Shown piece by piece: positions 1 to 11,424 of a stretch of 64,000 bases of DNA. How positions within the stretch are numbered: the first letter of the stretch is position 1; each line of letters begins with the position of its first letter. The position numbers and the translations under genes are program-made. The notes beneath the pieces were generated by a model. That model saw nothing but the letters and a program-made list of their open reading frames with translations, was not told where the DNA came from and searched no databases. The stretch is taken from the NCBI RefSeq assembly GCF_000165425.1, contig NW_001798961.1, positions 240,223-304,222 of the forward strand, in the 5' to 3' direction. This DNA is from Paramecium tetraurelia. Its lineage: Eukaryota; Ciliophora; Oligohymenophorea; Peniculida; Parameciidae.

Positions 1-610
1 GGCAGTTCCAGTTAGACTCTTTCCCTCTCTATAGGGGATGTGTCCATCTTTTGTTGAGTACCGTTTGGCTAGTCCGAAATCCAAAAGGTAGATTCGAACG
101 GCCTTCTAGCCTAATCCAATGAGGAAATTATCAGGCTTAATATCGCGATGAAGGAATTTGTTCAAATGGATGAATTCAATTCGTTAAATCATCTAATCTG
201 CGAGCATCAACACCTAAGAATAAATTGGAGCTGCGTACAGTCTTTAGTGATAATCTTTTATTGTGCTTATTGAACAGGTCTTCGAGACTTTGACCCAATA
301 AATCAATGACGATGTAATTATAATCACCGTCTGTTCCTTAAGCAAATATTCTGGGGATTCCTAACTTTTAATTAACACTTCAAATACCTTTATCACTCTG
401 ATCGGAACCTTGTAAATATGTGTACAATTTAGCCTCAAAAAATAGTTGAGGATGCTTAGTATCACTTCTTTCCAATTTCATTGCGTATTCCTCCTTTCCC
501 TTAGTTACTTGATATATTTCTCCAAAAGCACCACTCCCTATTCTCTTGGTCAACTTATAAACCTTGGCGATAACCGTATTTGTGAGATCTTTGCCTATAG
601 GAGTGTCCAT
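1..610 (-). CDS. Casein kinase 1 (CK1) Ser/Thr protein kinase, 3' end cut by window
   Basis: Phosphotransferase of the CK1 family. The N-terminus carries the glycine-rich loop ([12 protein letters not shown]), then the catalytic loop [12 protein letters not shown], the DFGLAKRY motif and the CK1 hallmark [14 protein letters not shown], after which the window ends, so the C-lobe and tail are missing. The start is the ATG at 610. Two tiny introns, 361-387 (27 bases) and 214-238 (25 bases), both GTA...TAG, must be removed to join the exons. In-frame TAA and TAG codons fall where CK1 proteins tolerate Gln. The CK1 assignment is very secure; the subtype (delta/epsilon-like by motif) is inference. 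Confidence 0.95.
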
Positions 611-645
611 TAATTAATATAATTTAATAACTTATTCTTTAAAAT

Positions 646-2458
646 TCAAAATAATTTAAAATATAAGTACGCCAGGAGGAACCCCAATATAAATTTCCAT
701 TGATTTTTCGCCATCAACCACCCTCTATACAACATTAATAAGAACTTTAAGAATATGGCCAATCTACCAACGACCTTGGACAATTACTCTGGACTAAAAC
801 AATTGAGAGAGACAACTCACCTTGCAGATTCAATGTATGATGTGATTGCATTATTGCCACCAAATGCAGGAGCCATCATTTTTAACATTTAGGGATTGCT
901 CTTTAATTGATCGATAACCATTTCAAGCATTTAGGGATTTTATGCTAAACCCTATAGGTTTTATGGCATTTATTACGACGCAGTGGGAGCCTAAGGAGCT
1001 TGAGGAGCGTTTTGATTATTTGATTATGAAGTTGACTAAATGGGTTGTTATTATGCGAATTATTAAGATTATTAGGATAACTTTTATTATTGTAATACTG
1101 CTGGATCCACATTTTTCATTTATGCCAACATTTCAGGTGTCATCATAGTTTGCATCATCTCTATTTATTAATCTGACATCTCTACTCCACTCTACTATTT
1201 CATCATTTATTTTAAGAAGCCTTTGTCCATTGATTTTAACGTGTTAGTCATGTAATTTAATTATTCAGGAGACTATAATAGTAGATGGATATTACCATAT
1301 TTTTAAATTAGTCAAATTGCTATTGAAATTGGGGATTCTCTGGAATTTTGTTTACATTCTGAGTTTCATTTTATTTAGTGGCAGGCTTTGTAGGTTGACT
1401 TTTAGAAGTAGGAATCTCCTCCTCAACAATAAAACCATCTTCTTTAGTGGATTGCACCTTCTACTTTAAATTTTGGAACTCTTCAGAATTGGTGTCAACA
1501 GAGGATAATTTGATTTTTGGTTTCTTTTGTGCTTCTTCTTCTAAGTCTTTGTTTTCCTTCTTATCTTTATAAATTTGTTAAGGCTATTATTATTATTGAT
1601 TTTGAATTGGTTCATCTTCTTATACAATTTTAGTTTATTCAACTTTCTATTCTTGTTTTTCTTATGGATCATCTGAATTTTATTTTTATGTTTGATCGAT
1701 ATTTGAATTTTACAATTCTTTTGTTTGTTTATACATAACTTGCACTGTTTCATCCGCTGGTAATTTTTAGGATGCAATTTCCAAATATCCAAGGGCCTCC
1801 GTATACCTTTTTGTCTCGAAGAGTGCTTAACCCATTCTGAAATTAGCCTTACCATTCTAATCGTCATCCTCTAGGACTTTCTTAGCTTAACGTAAAACAA
1901 CGTCAAATTGAGATTGTTTGGCTTTCACATTACAATAATTTAATCTGCAAGAATGTTCCAATTGCTTCAATTCTATTTTTTTGTTTGCGTCATTTTTCAA
2001 ATAGGCATTGTTTTCCCACAATTCTTCAATTTCTGAGATTGCTTCATAATATTTGGATGCTGCCTTTTCGTAATCTTATTATTTAAATGCATCATTTCCT
2101 TGATTCTTTAATTTTGTTAATGATCGGAAATTACTCACTCTATGGTTTTTGCTATTGCTATTATTATTATTGTGCTTGCTGACCCTGAATTCTCTATTTT
2201 GCTCTCTCTATGTCTTCTGGACGAGTCTAAAATAGATTCTTGATACAATACTTGATTGACTTGTCTTTATAGATCCTCATCTTTCATATTCTTGACTTGA
2301 CCCATGGTTTGTCTCAAAAATGAAGGATCTATGTTACCCATTCCTGCCATCTAAGCATATTGTCTCAATTGATCATCACTCATGTTTGCACACATTTGTG
2401 AGGTCTACTTCATCATTTCAGGAGTCAGGAACTTCTTTGAGTCTTGATTAAATTACAT
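646..2458 (-). CDS. TPR co-chaperone-like protein with STI1-type motifs and C-terminal membrane anchor
   Basis: Roughly 565 aa. The N-terminus has an STI1-like stretch (TPEMMKQTSQMCANMSDDQL, then PEDIERAKQ and a Gln run). A TPR block of about 150 aa follows (GNDAFKQQDYEKAASKYYEAI-type repeat, later KRYTEALGYLEIA). Next come a long charged Gln-rich linker and a second Met/Gln-rich STI1-like region in which NPQMLEM and NPQMLKM repeat. A hydrophobic C-terminal segment (FLKFLLMLYRGW, then FILGFLLAYLYFKLF) looks like a tail anchor. This layout resembles plant OEP61/TPR7, which receives Hsp70 clients at membranes; that role is inference. Introns: 2227-2251, 1273-1295 and 794-820. The junction near 2099-2138 is uncertain, since the only frame-consistent intron I see there is 40 bases. 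Confidence 0.75.
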
Positions 2459-2638
2459 TTTTATATAATTTTTAATTAAAGTGAAGCACGTATTCAATCA
2501 TTTTACATCTTTCATCTGAATACAACATTTTCATCTACCTTATACAGTTAACTTAATTGATCTAAACTATTGATCTCCTTGATTATTTATAATTTCGATA
2601 TATATATTTTATACATATAATAAACAGATAAACAGTTA

Positions 2639-4327
2639 ATGAATAAATCTGTTTTATTAGAGATGCAACTCAAGGAAGCCCTCGATAGAGAGATCAATCT
2701 CAAAATGCTGAATGAATCCTTAATGTAAGCCATGAGTGGCATGGCAAATCAAGACAGGGGCAAAGAAATTCATTTATTAAATTAACTGCATCAATAGGAG
2801 CTATCCAAATTAAAAACGACTCTTCAAGAAAAAATAACAATTCTAGAATACGAAGTAAGATCCGAATATTATTTTAAGCATCGCAAGAAATGTCTAGAGT
2901 TTGTACAATTGTAAAAAGATTATAGCCAATTAAAATTAGACTATGAAGAGAAAGAAGAACAGTATGTATTTTTGATTAATTAGAAAATGTCTAAGATGTG
3001 TTGAATTGCAATATTAATTGAGTTTGATCGTAAAATAAAATGAAGTTGAAAAAGAAGGACTTGCTCATGAATTTGCAGATGCCCTCAGCAATTAGAAATC
3101 TATTATTGAATACGTATTACTATTGCATTTATTCAGTAGGACTTGAATTGCCTCAAATCGAATCTCAAGGATCTCACATACTAATTAGATTGTGAGTGTA
3201 AGGAGAAGGACAAATTGTAAAATGCTATTCAAGAATTAAATAAGACTCACGATTAAGCAGTAAATAGTACTTATAGATTAGTAAAAGCAGCTTAATGTAA
3301 CAAATTTGCTGATTTAAACAGATCCCACCATGAAACAATCCTTTAGAATAATCAATATCAAATGAATAACCAATAGAGAGAATAGATGTAAACAGTCAAG
3401 CTTTCACAAAATGAATAAGAGAAATTAAATTTGGAAAAGTCACTCCTAGAATACAAGTAATTAGTTTAATCTATAACTAATATAGAGAGATTAATTATAA
3501 ATTGGATTCTTAACTTAAAATATTGAATCAGCAATTACTTGATAAAGAAACTAAAATAATTGAATAAAAAACAGAATTAACAAAAAAGTTGCATAATGAA
3601 AAAAAAATAGCAGAGTAATGTTAAGTTGTAGCTCTCAAATTAAAAAATGATTTTCAAAGAAAATAGTCTCTCCTAATCGAAGATTCTCTTAAAAAAGAAT
3701 AACAATTAAAAACCATTTAAACTCAACTTACAAGGTAGAAGAGCAAGAATAAATTTTATGAAAAATGCTCTTAATTAAGTCAACCTCTAAGAAATTAAGA
3801 ATGCCACTCCTAAATAAATTAAGCATAAAAAAAATAACCTTTCCAACGATTACAAATCTTCTCATTAACCTGGACATTAAAAAGTAAATCATCTCTTTAT
3901 TTAAGAATACTTTAAGTCAAGGAAACATTGGAAAAATTAAATTATAGCCATCCACAATTCTTAGAAGTGAAGCAGACTCTATTCATTTCACTCTAACAGA
4001 TATGTTGAATTCAACTAGAAATATTGATTAACAAACACTATCTTGTCGATAATCTAATGATGATATCACTTACCATATTGACCAATTTAATTGTGTGGCC
4101 AAAATTGTATTTATTTTATTTTTAAGTCTTAGATCTAAACTAATGAAGATTCAGTCACCCCGACATAAATCTTAACGGATAGGCAATTATCTCCCAGAAT
4201 TAGAAGTACTCTTTGATTATAATGATTAATAGTTCAAACAGTGAATCCGAAGGGACCTACTTCAAAAGTACGATAAATACAGGCAGATTTGTCTAAAGAA
4301 AATGCTATAGTGAGACTTAAATCTTGA
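2639..4327 (+). CDS. Coiled-coil protein, unknown function
   Basis: About 509 aa after removing six introns (2962-2983, 3114-3136, 3457-3485, 3916-3947, 4107-4132, 4206-4232); the exon sum is divisible by three. The first 400 residues are almost entirely heptad-like, rich in Glu, Lys, Leu and Gln, starting MNKSVLLEMQLKEALDRE. The last 100 residues are Ser/Thr-rich and not coiled. There is no signal peptide, membrane segment or catalytic motif. It diverges from the TPR gene upstream with 180 bases between start codons. A cytoskeletal or basal-body role would be typical of such ciliate proteins but nothing here proves it. Confidence 0.75.
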
Positions 4328-4815
4328 TAATATAAACTTAACTAAAAATTTTATAAAAATTATGTTGTGAATATAATTTTAATAAGGCCTTAATAGTTCA
4401 TAATCATTTAGATGTTGATCTATAATTAAGAAATCTTTAAAGTTTAAATGAATATTTTTAAATCATTCTCATAACTTTATGTATTTTTCTATTAACTTGT
4501 GTTGCCAACGTTCAAAATAATCGTAATCAAATTCAATGATAGAAATAAATTACTTCATAAAATCCTCATTAATACTATATTTATTGAAATCAATAAAAGA
4601 ATATTATTTGATATTAACTGACCCTAGTTTTTTTGGGTATACAACTATAAAAAACGAATACATTTTAGAGTTTTATAAAGTGATATCAAAATTTCATATG
4701 AATATACGATAAATGAATACAAAAATAGTAAAGATCAAAATTTTTAACTGTTACTTTCAAACTTTTTAAGCCTTTCTTTTGAGAAGGGGACAAGGATTTA
4801 AAACAATTTGTTTCT
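4328..4815. other. Intergenic, AT-rich, no gene seen
   Basis: About 490 bases between two convergent genes (stops at 4327 and 4816). Only short frames broken by TGA are visible on both strands, with no coding-like composition. Confidence 0.6.
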
Positions 4816-5136
4816 TCAGTTGGTTTTCACTTAAAGTTTAAGAGAAATGTCTTACACACATCTGCAGAAATAACCATTGCAACATTGGCAATGATAAAAC
4901 ATTCTTTTTGAATTTCTATAACAGTTTTAATGTAATTGAACATCCTCATCGCTTTGATAGTAAGTATCTAATCTAATCTAAAATAGTTTATAATTAATAT
5001 TTACATTGACACATCTTGGACAAGTTACAGGTAAACCGTTACATTCGAGCATTTCAAATTGCTTACGGCATGTACAACAGTTGAGAAATCCAACGTTGAC
5101 CTAGCACCAAGGACATAAAATAATGCAGCAATCCAT
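4816..5136 (-). CDS. Small Cys-rich, probable zinc-binding protein
   Basis: 97 aa with one 27-base intron at 4978-5004. The protein begins MDCCIILCPWC and has CxxC and CxxxC pairs through its first half (NCCTCRKQFEMLEC, TCPRC) and again in the second (HCQCCNGYFCRCV). The spacing suggests two small zinc ribbons or knuckles. No family could be named from the sequence. Cysteines are far too frequent and regularly spaced for chance in this AT-rich DNA. Confidence 0.75.
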
Positions 5137-5452
5137 CTTGTTAATTAGTGATATAATTAATATAAATATTAACAATTGTGTTAATACGTCAAATAGTCAG
5201 CCCCTTTGAAATCGTTAATTTACTTTTTGTTATAAAAAATATTCTTTTATAATATAAATAATAAATAGCTCATTCTCACAAAACTATGTGTTTACATATG
5301 CTAATTACAAACCAATTTAATAAGACTTCATACATTTCAAAATATTATTAAAGTCAATTTAAATATAAAATCCAAAAAAGGGGAATTGAGCGCAAATTAT
5401 AATATCGCAACAAAATCAATTTTTGATTAAATAATATTTGATATATCCTATC
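5137..5452. other. Intergenic, nothing recognised
   Basis: About 315 AT-rich bases upstream of the Cys-rich gene on the minus strand and beyond the end of the decayed frame below. No open frame of note. Confidence 0.5.
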
Positions 5453-6310
5453 TCAGCTTACAGGTTAATGAGATTTTGTTATTTATTATTGTAATATTAT
5501 CATTTAAATTTTGTAATATTAAATCCATAAAGGCAAATAATTTGCATCTATATTGAATTGAGTTTTATAATACTCATATTCGAAATAAGCCTTTTTATTT
5601 CACTTCATACCAATACTTCTTTTCGTATTACAAAATTCCTGATAAAAATTATCTTATGATATCTGATTTTAAAGTTTAGCTCTTAATATTCAATATATGA
5701 TAGAATACAAGATCATTGAAGTTTACAAATTTTAACTAAATGCTTCTTCTGGAATTGTAAACAAATATTTATAACAATTTTCAGCTAATGAGAACAACAC
5801 AAATGACAAATGAATTCACCTCACAAATTATCTATAGTAAAATCCAATTGAATATAGCAAGTTTTTTATATAAAAGTATCAATTCTAGGTATTCTAATTT
5901 GGTTTCAGTGATTCTAACAATAAATGCTATGCTTGTTGCTTAATAATCATTGATTTTTTTGTTAGTGCTTTAGAATGATTTCTCCATCCGAAGCTAAGGT
6001 TTGAATTTTAAAATGCGATTAATAGAAATCTGCCTTGCAATAGTGCATTAATAAATTTTAAAAAGGAATTAATATATATTTTATAAAAATTACATAATAT
6101 AAATAATAATATATTGGGTTCAAATTATATGAGTTTAAAATATTATGAAAAAACTATTTGTATCTAATTGACCGGTAGATGAATTGCTCTGAATTTTGAA
6201 GAGTCAATTTATAATCTTAAGTCTAATTATCTAATCGTAAGCTATAAATTCGTTTTTCTCGGAAATTTTAACAAGTTTACCTTAATCATATCCACATCAT
6301 TTTTATTTCA
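5453..6310 (-). pseudogene. Decayed gene with several in-frame TGA codons
   Basis: One minus-strand frame, read in the ciliate code, stays coding-like for about 850 bases but meets TGA at least four times (after NTQN, QFVR, SIIY and SIGMK). One of these could be removed by a 27-base intron of the form GTA...AAG. I found no allowed intron for the other three. Fragments such as LLQGRFLLIAFQNSNLSFGW and KKAYFEYEYYKTQFNIDAN look like real protein, with Gln codons TAA and TAG scattered as in neighbouring genes. No family recognised. I read it as a relic rather than a live gene. Confidence 0.45.
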
Positions 6311-6550
6311 CATGCTTTGGATCAAGAGTGGTGAAAATCGAATAAAATTTTGAAATCCACAATTAGAAAATTAGAGAATAGTTCGTGTGACCTTACTCAT
6401 CTCTAGTTCAGTGGATTAGACTCATTTTTGAGAAGTATTTTATTTAAAATGCAAAATAAACATATGCTCTTATATTCTAAAATTTAAAAGGATAACTAGA
6501 AGTATGGATTTATTATTTAATATAAGGGAGTACGAATTATTTAAGTTTCA

Positions 6551-6933
6551 TCATTATCCGAATGAGGGATATTCAGTCAATTGAATTCTTAAGAATCCAT
6601 CAGGACTTTTGAATTTATTATAAACTTCATCAACTTGACTCTCTTATTAATATGAATGGTTGTACCTGCTTTGACCAAGCCAGAGTTGTTAATGAAGAGA
6701 TATAGGCTTTCTTGCTGTTAGATGTGGAGTGTCTCTCTAATGATTTATAGGAAATGATAAAAGTGGTCAGATTTGCTCATTAAATACTTTTTGATTTTGG
6801 TTCCATCCTGAAATTGCAATCTAGATCTAACACTTATCTATAATAAAATTGGACTAATTATTATATTAAAATACACTCTATCAGGATATTTCTCAATGAA
6901 ATTGTCTGAAATTTTTAAATTATCACACATCAT
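6551..6933 (-). CDS. ATG8-like ubiquitin-fold protein (autophagy)
   Basis: About 106 aa. ATG8/LC3 is conjugated to phosphatidylethanolamine on autophagosomal membranes. The N-terminal helix ends in EKYPDR, the core has IKKYLMSKSDHFYHFLQIIR and SLYLFINNSG, and the C-terminus reads KSPDGFLRIQLTEYPSFGQ, i.e. the family's DGFL...FG end with one residue after the acceptor glycine. That layout requires ATG4 cleavage before lipidation. Introns: a 23-base GTACAA...AAG near the VKA/ESQ junction, and probably a 39-base intron after YPDR, giving PDRISV. It lies 22 bases downstream of the stop of the phosphodiesterase gene on the same strand. The sequence is divergent from typical ATG8, but the fold motifs and FG end are clear. 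Confidence 0.8.
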
Positions 6934-6955
6934 ATAAAATAATTAATTATAGTTA

Positions 6956-9875
6956 TCATTATTATTATTATTGTTCTTCATTTTTCTTCCCTATCTTTTC
7001 CCAATATTGAATAGTATCATCAATATACCCAATGCAGTGTTTCAATCTGCCTTCCAGGAACTCACTCAACAACACATAACAAGGTCTCACAATCACCTTC
7101 AAAAACCCAACTTCAGACTTCGCCATTACTTGAGGCTAAGAACTAATAAGACTTGGAATATTACAATATGTAGATCCTTCATATATGGTTACTATGGGTA
7201 TCCGAGTTCTCCTTCTAACTTGTATTGAAAACTGAATTCTTAATTAACTCTCGATGACCACTTTACTGAAATATTGCTTCTCTTCCCAGCACCACCAAAA
7301 TCACTAACATGCATGATATAACCACTTAAAATCTTTGGATCATTGAAATTCTTAGGTCTGTTTTCAAAATCCTTCAATAGTGTGAAATGCTCAGACATAT
7401 CTGTACTCAAGATATTGGATATCAATCCTTTTCTAAAATTCCTAAATTACGTTTAATTTAGATTGGTTAGAATGTTGCATTAAGGGTATTTTAGAATTTA
7501 AATTGTTAATGCAGCATGATGTTATTCCAATACACTTTTATCATGATATCTAATGGCTAAATCACTTAAACTATTGATTTCAAAGACATTGGTTCTACCA
7601 GTATGTCCAACATCATGTCCAAAACTACTGATCATAAGAATAAATCGGTTGAAATTATCAATGATTGTATTCTTGGATGTTTAATCTAATTCTTTACAAA
7701 AGTAATGAGCAGTTTACATCACAGTAACGCCATGATCATAATTATGATATGGGTTATTATTGACATTATAATGATATTCCATCTCCTTAATGAAATTCTA
7801 TAAGTTCTCCTAAGGTAAACCAAAATCATCAAAAATTCTATTCTTCTTTAGAATTGCCCACACAACTCTATGTTTATCTTTCTAACTTGTTAATTCCATA
7901 ATATTGAAATCAAATGTGTCTATCAAGTCATCCTGACTTGTTAAACAGAACTCATTTAAGTCTAATTCTTCCATGGTTGCAAATTTGGATCTTTTTAGTT
8001 CAACTTCAGATTTTTGAATTTTAGGTTAATCTTGCTAATTTCCTTAATTTGATTTAGTCCGTTTCAATATCAATTATTGCAAAGGCATATATAATGAAGC
8101 CACAGAATATTTAACATCCGGATTAGTTTCTTCTAGTTTGTTCACAAAATTGATTGTCTCATGTTAAATTAACTATTTCCTAATTTTAGCCTTTATCTTA
8201 GAATCTAATTTATTTCCAGATTCTAACTATTTAAATTACTTCTTGACCCACCCCTTAGTGTTCTCTGTAAAAATCAAAGCAAATCCTTTATACGTTTTCT
8301 CCTCTATTTTTAAAAATATTTCATATTGTTTTTCATTATCTTTCATAGTTTTCCAATTATGATCCTAAAGATAGTTCTCAATATTTGACACAACCCTTTA
8401 ATCAAAGATCTTATTGTATGACAATTGATTATAATGTATCATATGAGAATTGAATTGGATATTAAAATTAGATTTAATTTATTTGGGTATGGGTCTTGAT
8501 AAGAATAGAAGGTGTCCACTCTTATCAAATTCAAAAACTAAAGAGTTATTGGATCTTAAAAAGAATTTATAGAAAGCACTTTTATCAAAACATTCTCTAA
8601 TAAATCTGAGATATTTTTCATAATAATGTTTTACTTCTGAATAGATTCTCTGGTCTGTCTATTTCTACAAATTCATCGAATAAATTCTGAAACACACAGT
8701 CACTTAAGAGTCTTTAAATATTATATAGACACTTTCGGAATCCCAGACTTAAATATCCTACTGATCTGTTTGCAATCTATCATTAAATTAAGATTACTTG
8801 TCCATTTTGAACATTTGAGAAAGGATATTGTACATCTACTCAATCAATATAAATTTGGAGGCTCTGAGAAATGAGATGCCAAGATCTAGGATCATGTCTG
8901 CAATGGATAATGGACTAAAAAACTAGACTTTGGCATTTTGGATGGTATGAATCAAAAACATGGACATATTCCTCAATTCATCTATCAATTAATAATCGTT
9001 GGCTATTCTAGATAGAGAATACAGAATGAACTTACTTCAATATGGATTCTGAATCTAGTTATTTATTTTATTTGGAATGATATATGAAGATCACATTATT
9101 GGTCTACAATCCATAGGAGGACAAATAATTCATAGAGTCTAATTTTGAACACAAATGAGAGGCTTGAGGGAATCGAAAAACCTTGTTCTGTGGTAATGAG
9201 GCAATCTCATCAGTGAGGAATTGATCCAATGGGATTTAATCAAAAATGTCAGTCTTGGTTTAATATAATTCCAGCTCAGAATTTGAATTTAATTTGAAAA
9301 AACTAAAATGATCGCAATCCAATAGATTTTTGGTTAATTCTCTCAATAAATTGAATATGGTAGTGTATGAAACATTTTCATCCATTAATAACAAATGGCT
9401 TTTCATGTAATTAGCAAATTGAAACTTTATGCTTTTATAGGAATCCAACAAATCAGATTCGATCAATTAATTCATATCCATGGTTGGAGATGAAGAACAT
9501 TTAGTGAGCAAAGCTGATGATGGATTTGATTGAGATTCATTCTAAGTAAAGAGATTACGAATATTTTCAAATATCTGATTGATTTTAGGATTTATGGTTT
9601 GTCCCTCTTTTTTTTTATTATAGAAATGATTAATCAATTTAAATGCCTTTTCCATATCGGCAACCGAATCATGGAATTAACTATCATCCAATTTGACACC
9701 CTTGATTAGATCCACATCTGTTATGCTTGATCTAGTTCTCTTCATCTATCTTGAAACTCCTTGCTTTTCTTTAGGCAATTCATTCAAATAATTCAAAAGA
9801 CTAAATTTAATTTCCTCTTCGTCCTCGTCATCTTTTTAATGTATATTTTATACTTAGATCGCTTAGAATATTCAT
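6956..9875 (-). CDS. 3',5'-cyclic-nucleotide phosphodiesterase with GAF-like regulatory region
   Basis: About 946 aa. It hydrolyses cAMP and/or cGMP. The C-terminal catalytic domain has the PDE metal-binding set: PYHNYDHGVTVMQTAHYF, FGHDVGHTGR, EQHHA and the late Asp in YIMHVSDFGG, followed by WSSRVNQEF...GELGYPQQP. About 550 residues upstream contain two stretches compatible with GAF domains (around LRELTKNLLDCDHFSFF and ILDLGISFLRASKFILIEQM). The start uses the ATG at 9875 with a 22-base intron after MNILSDL. Two further introns of 28 and 29 bases were seen, and the rest is one long exon. The PDE class is certain; GAF domains and substrate preference are inference. Confidence 0.92.
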
Positions 9876-10041
9876 CAATTTTTTATCCTTTATAGTAAAG
9901 TTAACCTTGAGTATTTACTTCTATCTGCTATCAATTTAGAAACTATCCTCTAATTCTCGTATGATATGAAAGAACTTAACATAAGATCCCAACTATTAAT
10001 TCATTTAATTATATTATATCTATACATAATTATTTTATAGA

Positions 10042-11025
10042 TCAATCAAAGTATAAATCATCTAATTGTTGATCTCCCAACAATTGAATTATTCCATCCT
10101 CATTTAATTCTTAAGCATCTTAATTTTCTGCATTTGTTAACATCAAAGGTGGATATAGGTGTCCCATTCTCTCAATAGTGCTATCAGAATCATCTTCCTT
10201 CACCTTTTTTTTATTCACCACAATCAGATCTTCATTATCAGATTCCAATGTCTAATACAATGCCCCAGATGATCTTTTCTAATTCCTAATTAAATTAGCT
10301 TACTTGTAGAGGATCATCTTCCAGAGTTTGCATCTATTGTTATCCTAAAAAGTAATCCTTCAACTTCTGAATCTTTTTATTACCATTGAATCTACTTAAA
10401 TTCATATAGATACCTCTCTTGAACCAATTGATTCCTGAGTTGTTGATTGCATTGTAATATTTTATTATTTTATTCAATCAATATTTTACAAACTTTCTCT
10501 AACTCCTATTATTTAGTTAATATTTCTTAAATTTATTTCTAATTAATAATAAAACTTATAATAAACATCTTATAAATTTGTATTTCTATGTGGCTTCAGT
10601 TCCATTATTGCGAATTGTTCGTCAATATGTTCACCTGACTTTCTTTTTATTTTTTTTAAAAGATTTCTTCAATTACTTACAAAAATACCTTTAGTCCTTC
10701 CTAAAATGAGGATGGATGAATTCGTTTTCCTTCAAATCGCTTCTTGACTTATGGAACCCATACATATTCATCTATTTAATGCTGACTTTTATTAGTTACT
10801 TATCTAACAAACGATGCAAAGTTTCGATGCTTAAAGTACATGGGAAGAACCTGATCTTGGAAGGCTATCACGTTTTTTACGAGAAATCCTGAACCATCTT
10901 CGTTCCAACCTACAATATCTTACAATTAAGGATTCTTGTAATTAAATGGAGTACCATACTTCCAAAATATCGTATGTTTTCTACAAAAATGCTGGTATAG
11001 ATGACTGACTACGAGATTTCGACAT
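10042..11025 (-). CDS. Heat shock transcription factor (HSF)
   Basis: 277 aa after six introns (22-28 bases); the exon sum is exactly divisible by three. The winged-helix DNA-binding domain opens the protein (PAFLQKTYDILE, DIVGWNEDGSGFLV, MYFKHRNFASFVRQ, MNMYGFHKSRSD, FIHPHFRKDQ). A basic linker and a heptad-repeat trimerisation region follow (QQELEKVCKILIEQNNKIL). The C-terminus is acidic and ends GDQQLDDLYFD, compatible with an activation domain. HSFs bind inverted nGAAn repeats and activate chaperone genes. The size is small for the family but complete. The phosphodiesterase gene lies about 170 bases downstream on the same strand. Confidence 0.93.
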
Positions 11026-11091
11026 TAATTTATAATATATATTTTATTAAGAATCTCTCACACATAGACAAATTTAGAATGTCTAAGAAAA

Positions 11092-11421
11092 TCATAGAAT
11101 GTTCTATTCTTCCTTGCAATTCAAAAAATACCAATCAAACATTTACTTAAGAACCTTCTCAAATCTATATTTAATCTAATACCTTTTTAACTTAAATCTC
11201 ACCTTATTCAGTTATGAAATTCAAAAAGTCCTTAATCATTATCTCCATATATTAAAATTAGATGATCTCGTTCAAACTAATTAAAGCAAAAATACATTGC
11301 TCAAGATTAGTTCTTTATTATTTCTGAATCAAAACCTAAGGATTTATTTTTCGTATTCGAATTCAATTTATTTATATTTTAAACATATTATTTCTTAGAA
11401 ATATAGTAAAATTAATTTCAT
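11092..11421 (-). CDS. Small unknown protein, possibly a short separate gene
   Basis: About 92 aa from the ATG at 11421, with two introns (23 and about 28 bases) needed to keep the frame open; the exon sum is divisible by three. Sequence features: hydrophobic start (MKLILLYFQE), then NLEQCIFALISLNEII, FLNFITEQGEIQ and the C-terminus DWYFLNCKEEQNIL. Coding character is good because several TAA and TAG codons sit in helical Gln positions. The start lies only 3 bases after the stop of the next gene on the same strand, so the true start could be an internal Met (for example MEIMIKDF). No family recognised. Confidence 0.5.
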
Positions 11422-11424
11422 ATA

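Noticed and set aside
887..947. Direct repeat CATTTAGGGATT bounding 42 bases, resembling a TA-bounded IES
   Set aside because: On the minus strand the two copies encode the repeated NPQML motif of the TPR/STI1 protein, so coding explains them.
755..1513. Plus-strand reading starting MANLPTTLDNYSGLKQL that stays mostly open
   Set aside because: It contains two TGA codons and is the antisense of the TPR/STI1 gene, whose minus-strand reading has proper introns, repeated NPQML motifs and a tail anchor.
1541..1867. Lys/Asn-rich minus frame
   Set aside because: It is the wrong frame of the TPR/STI1 gene; the correct frame carries the TPR helices.
6971..7228. Plus-strand ORF starting MFFIFLPYLFPILN
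   Set aside because: Antisense of the PDE C-terminus, which has an intron and clear PDE motifs on the minus strand.
11079..11327. Plus ORF of 82 codons starting MSKKIIECSILPCN
   Set aside because: The minus strand here gives a better protein-like reading with introns; the plus frame has no homology-like features.
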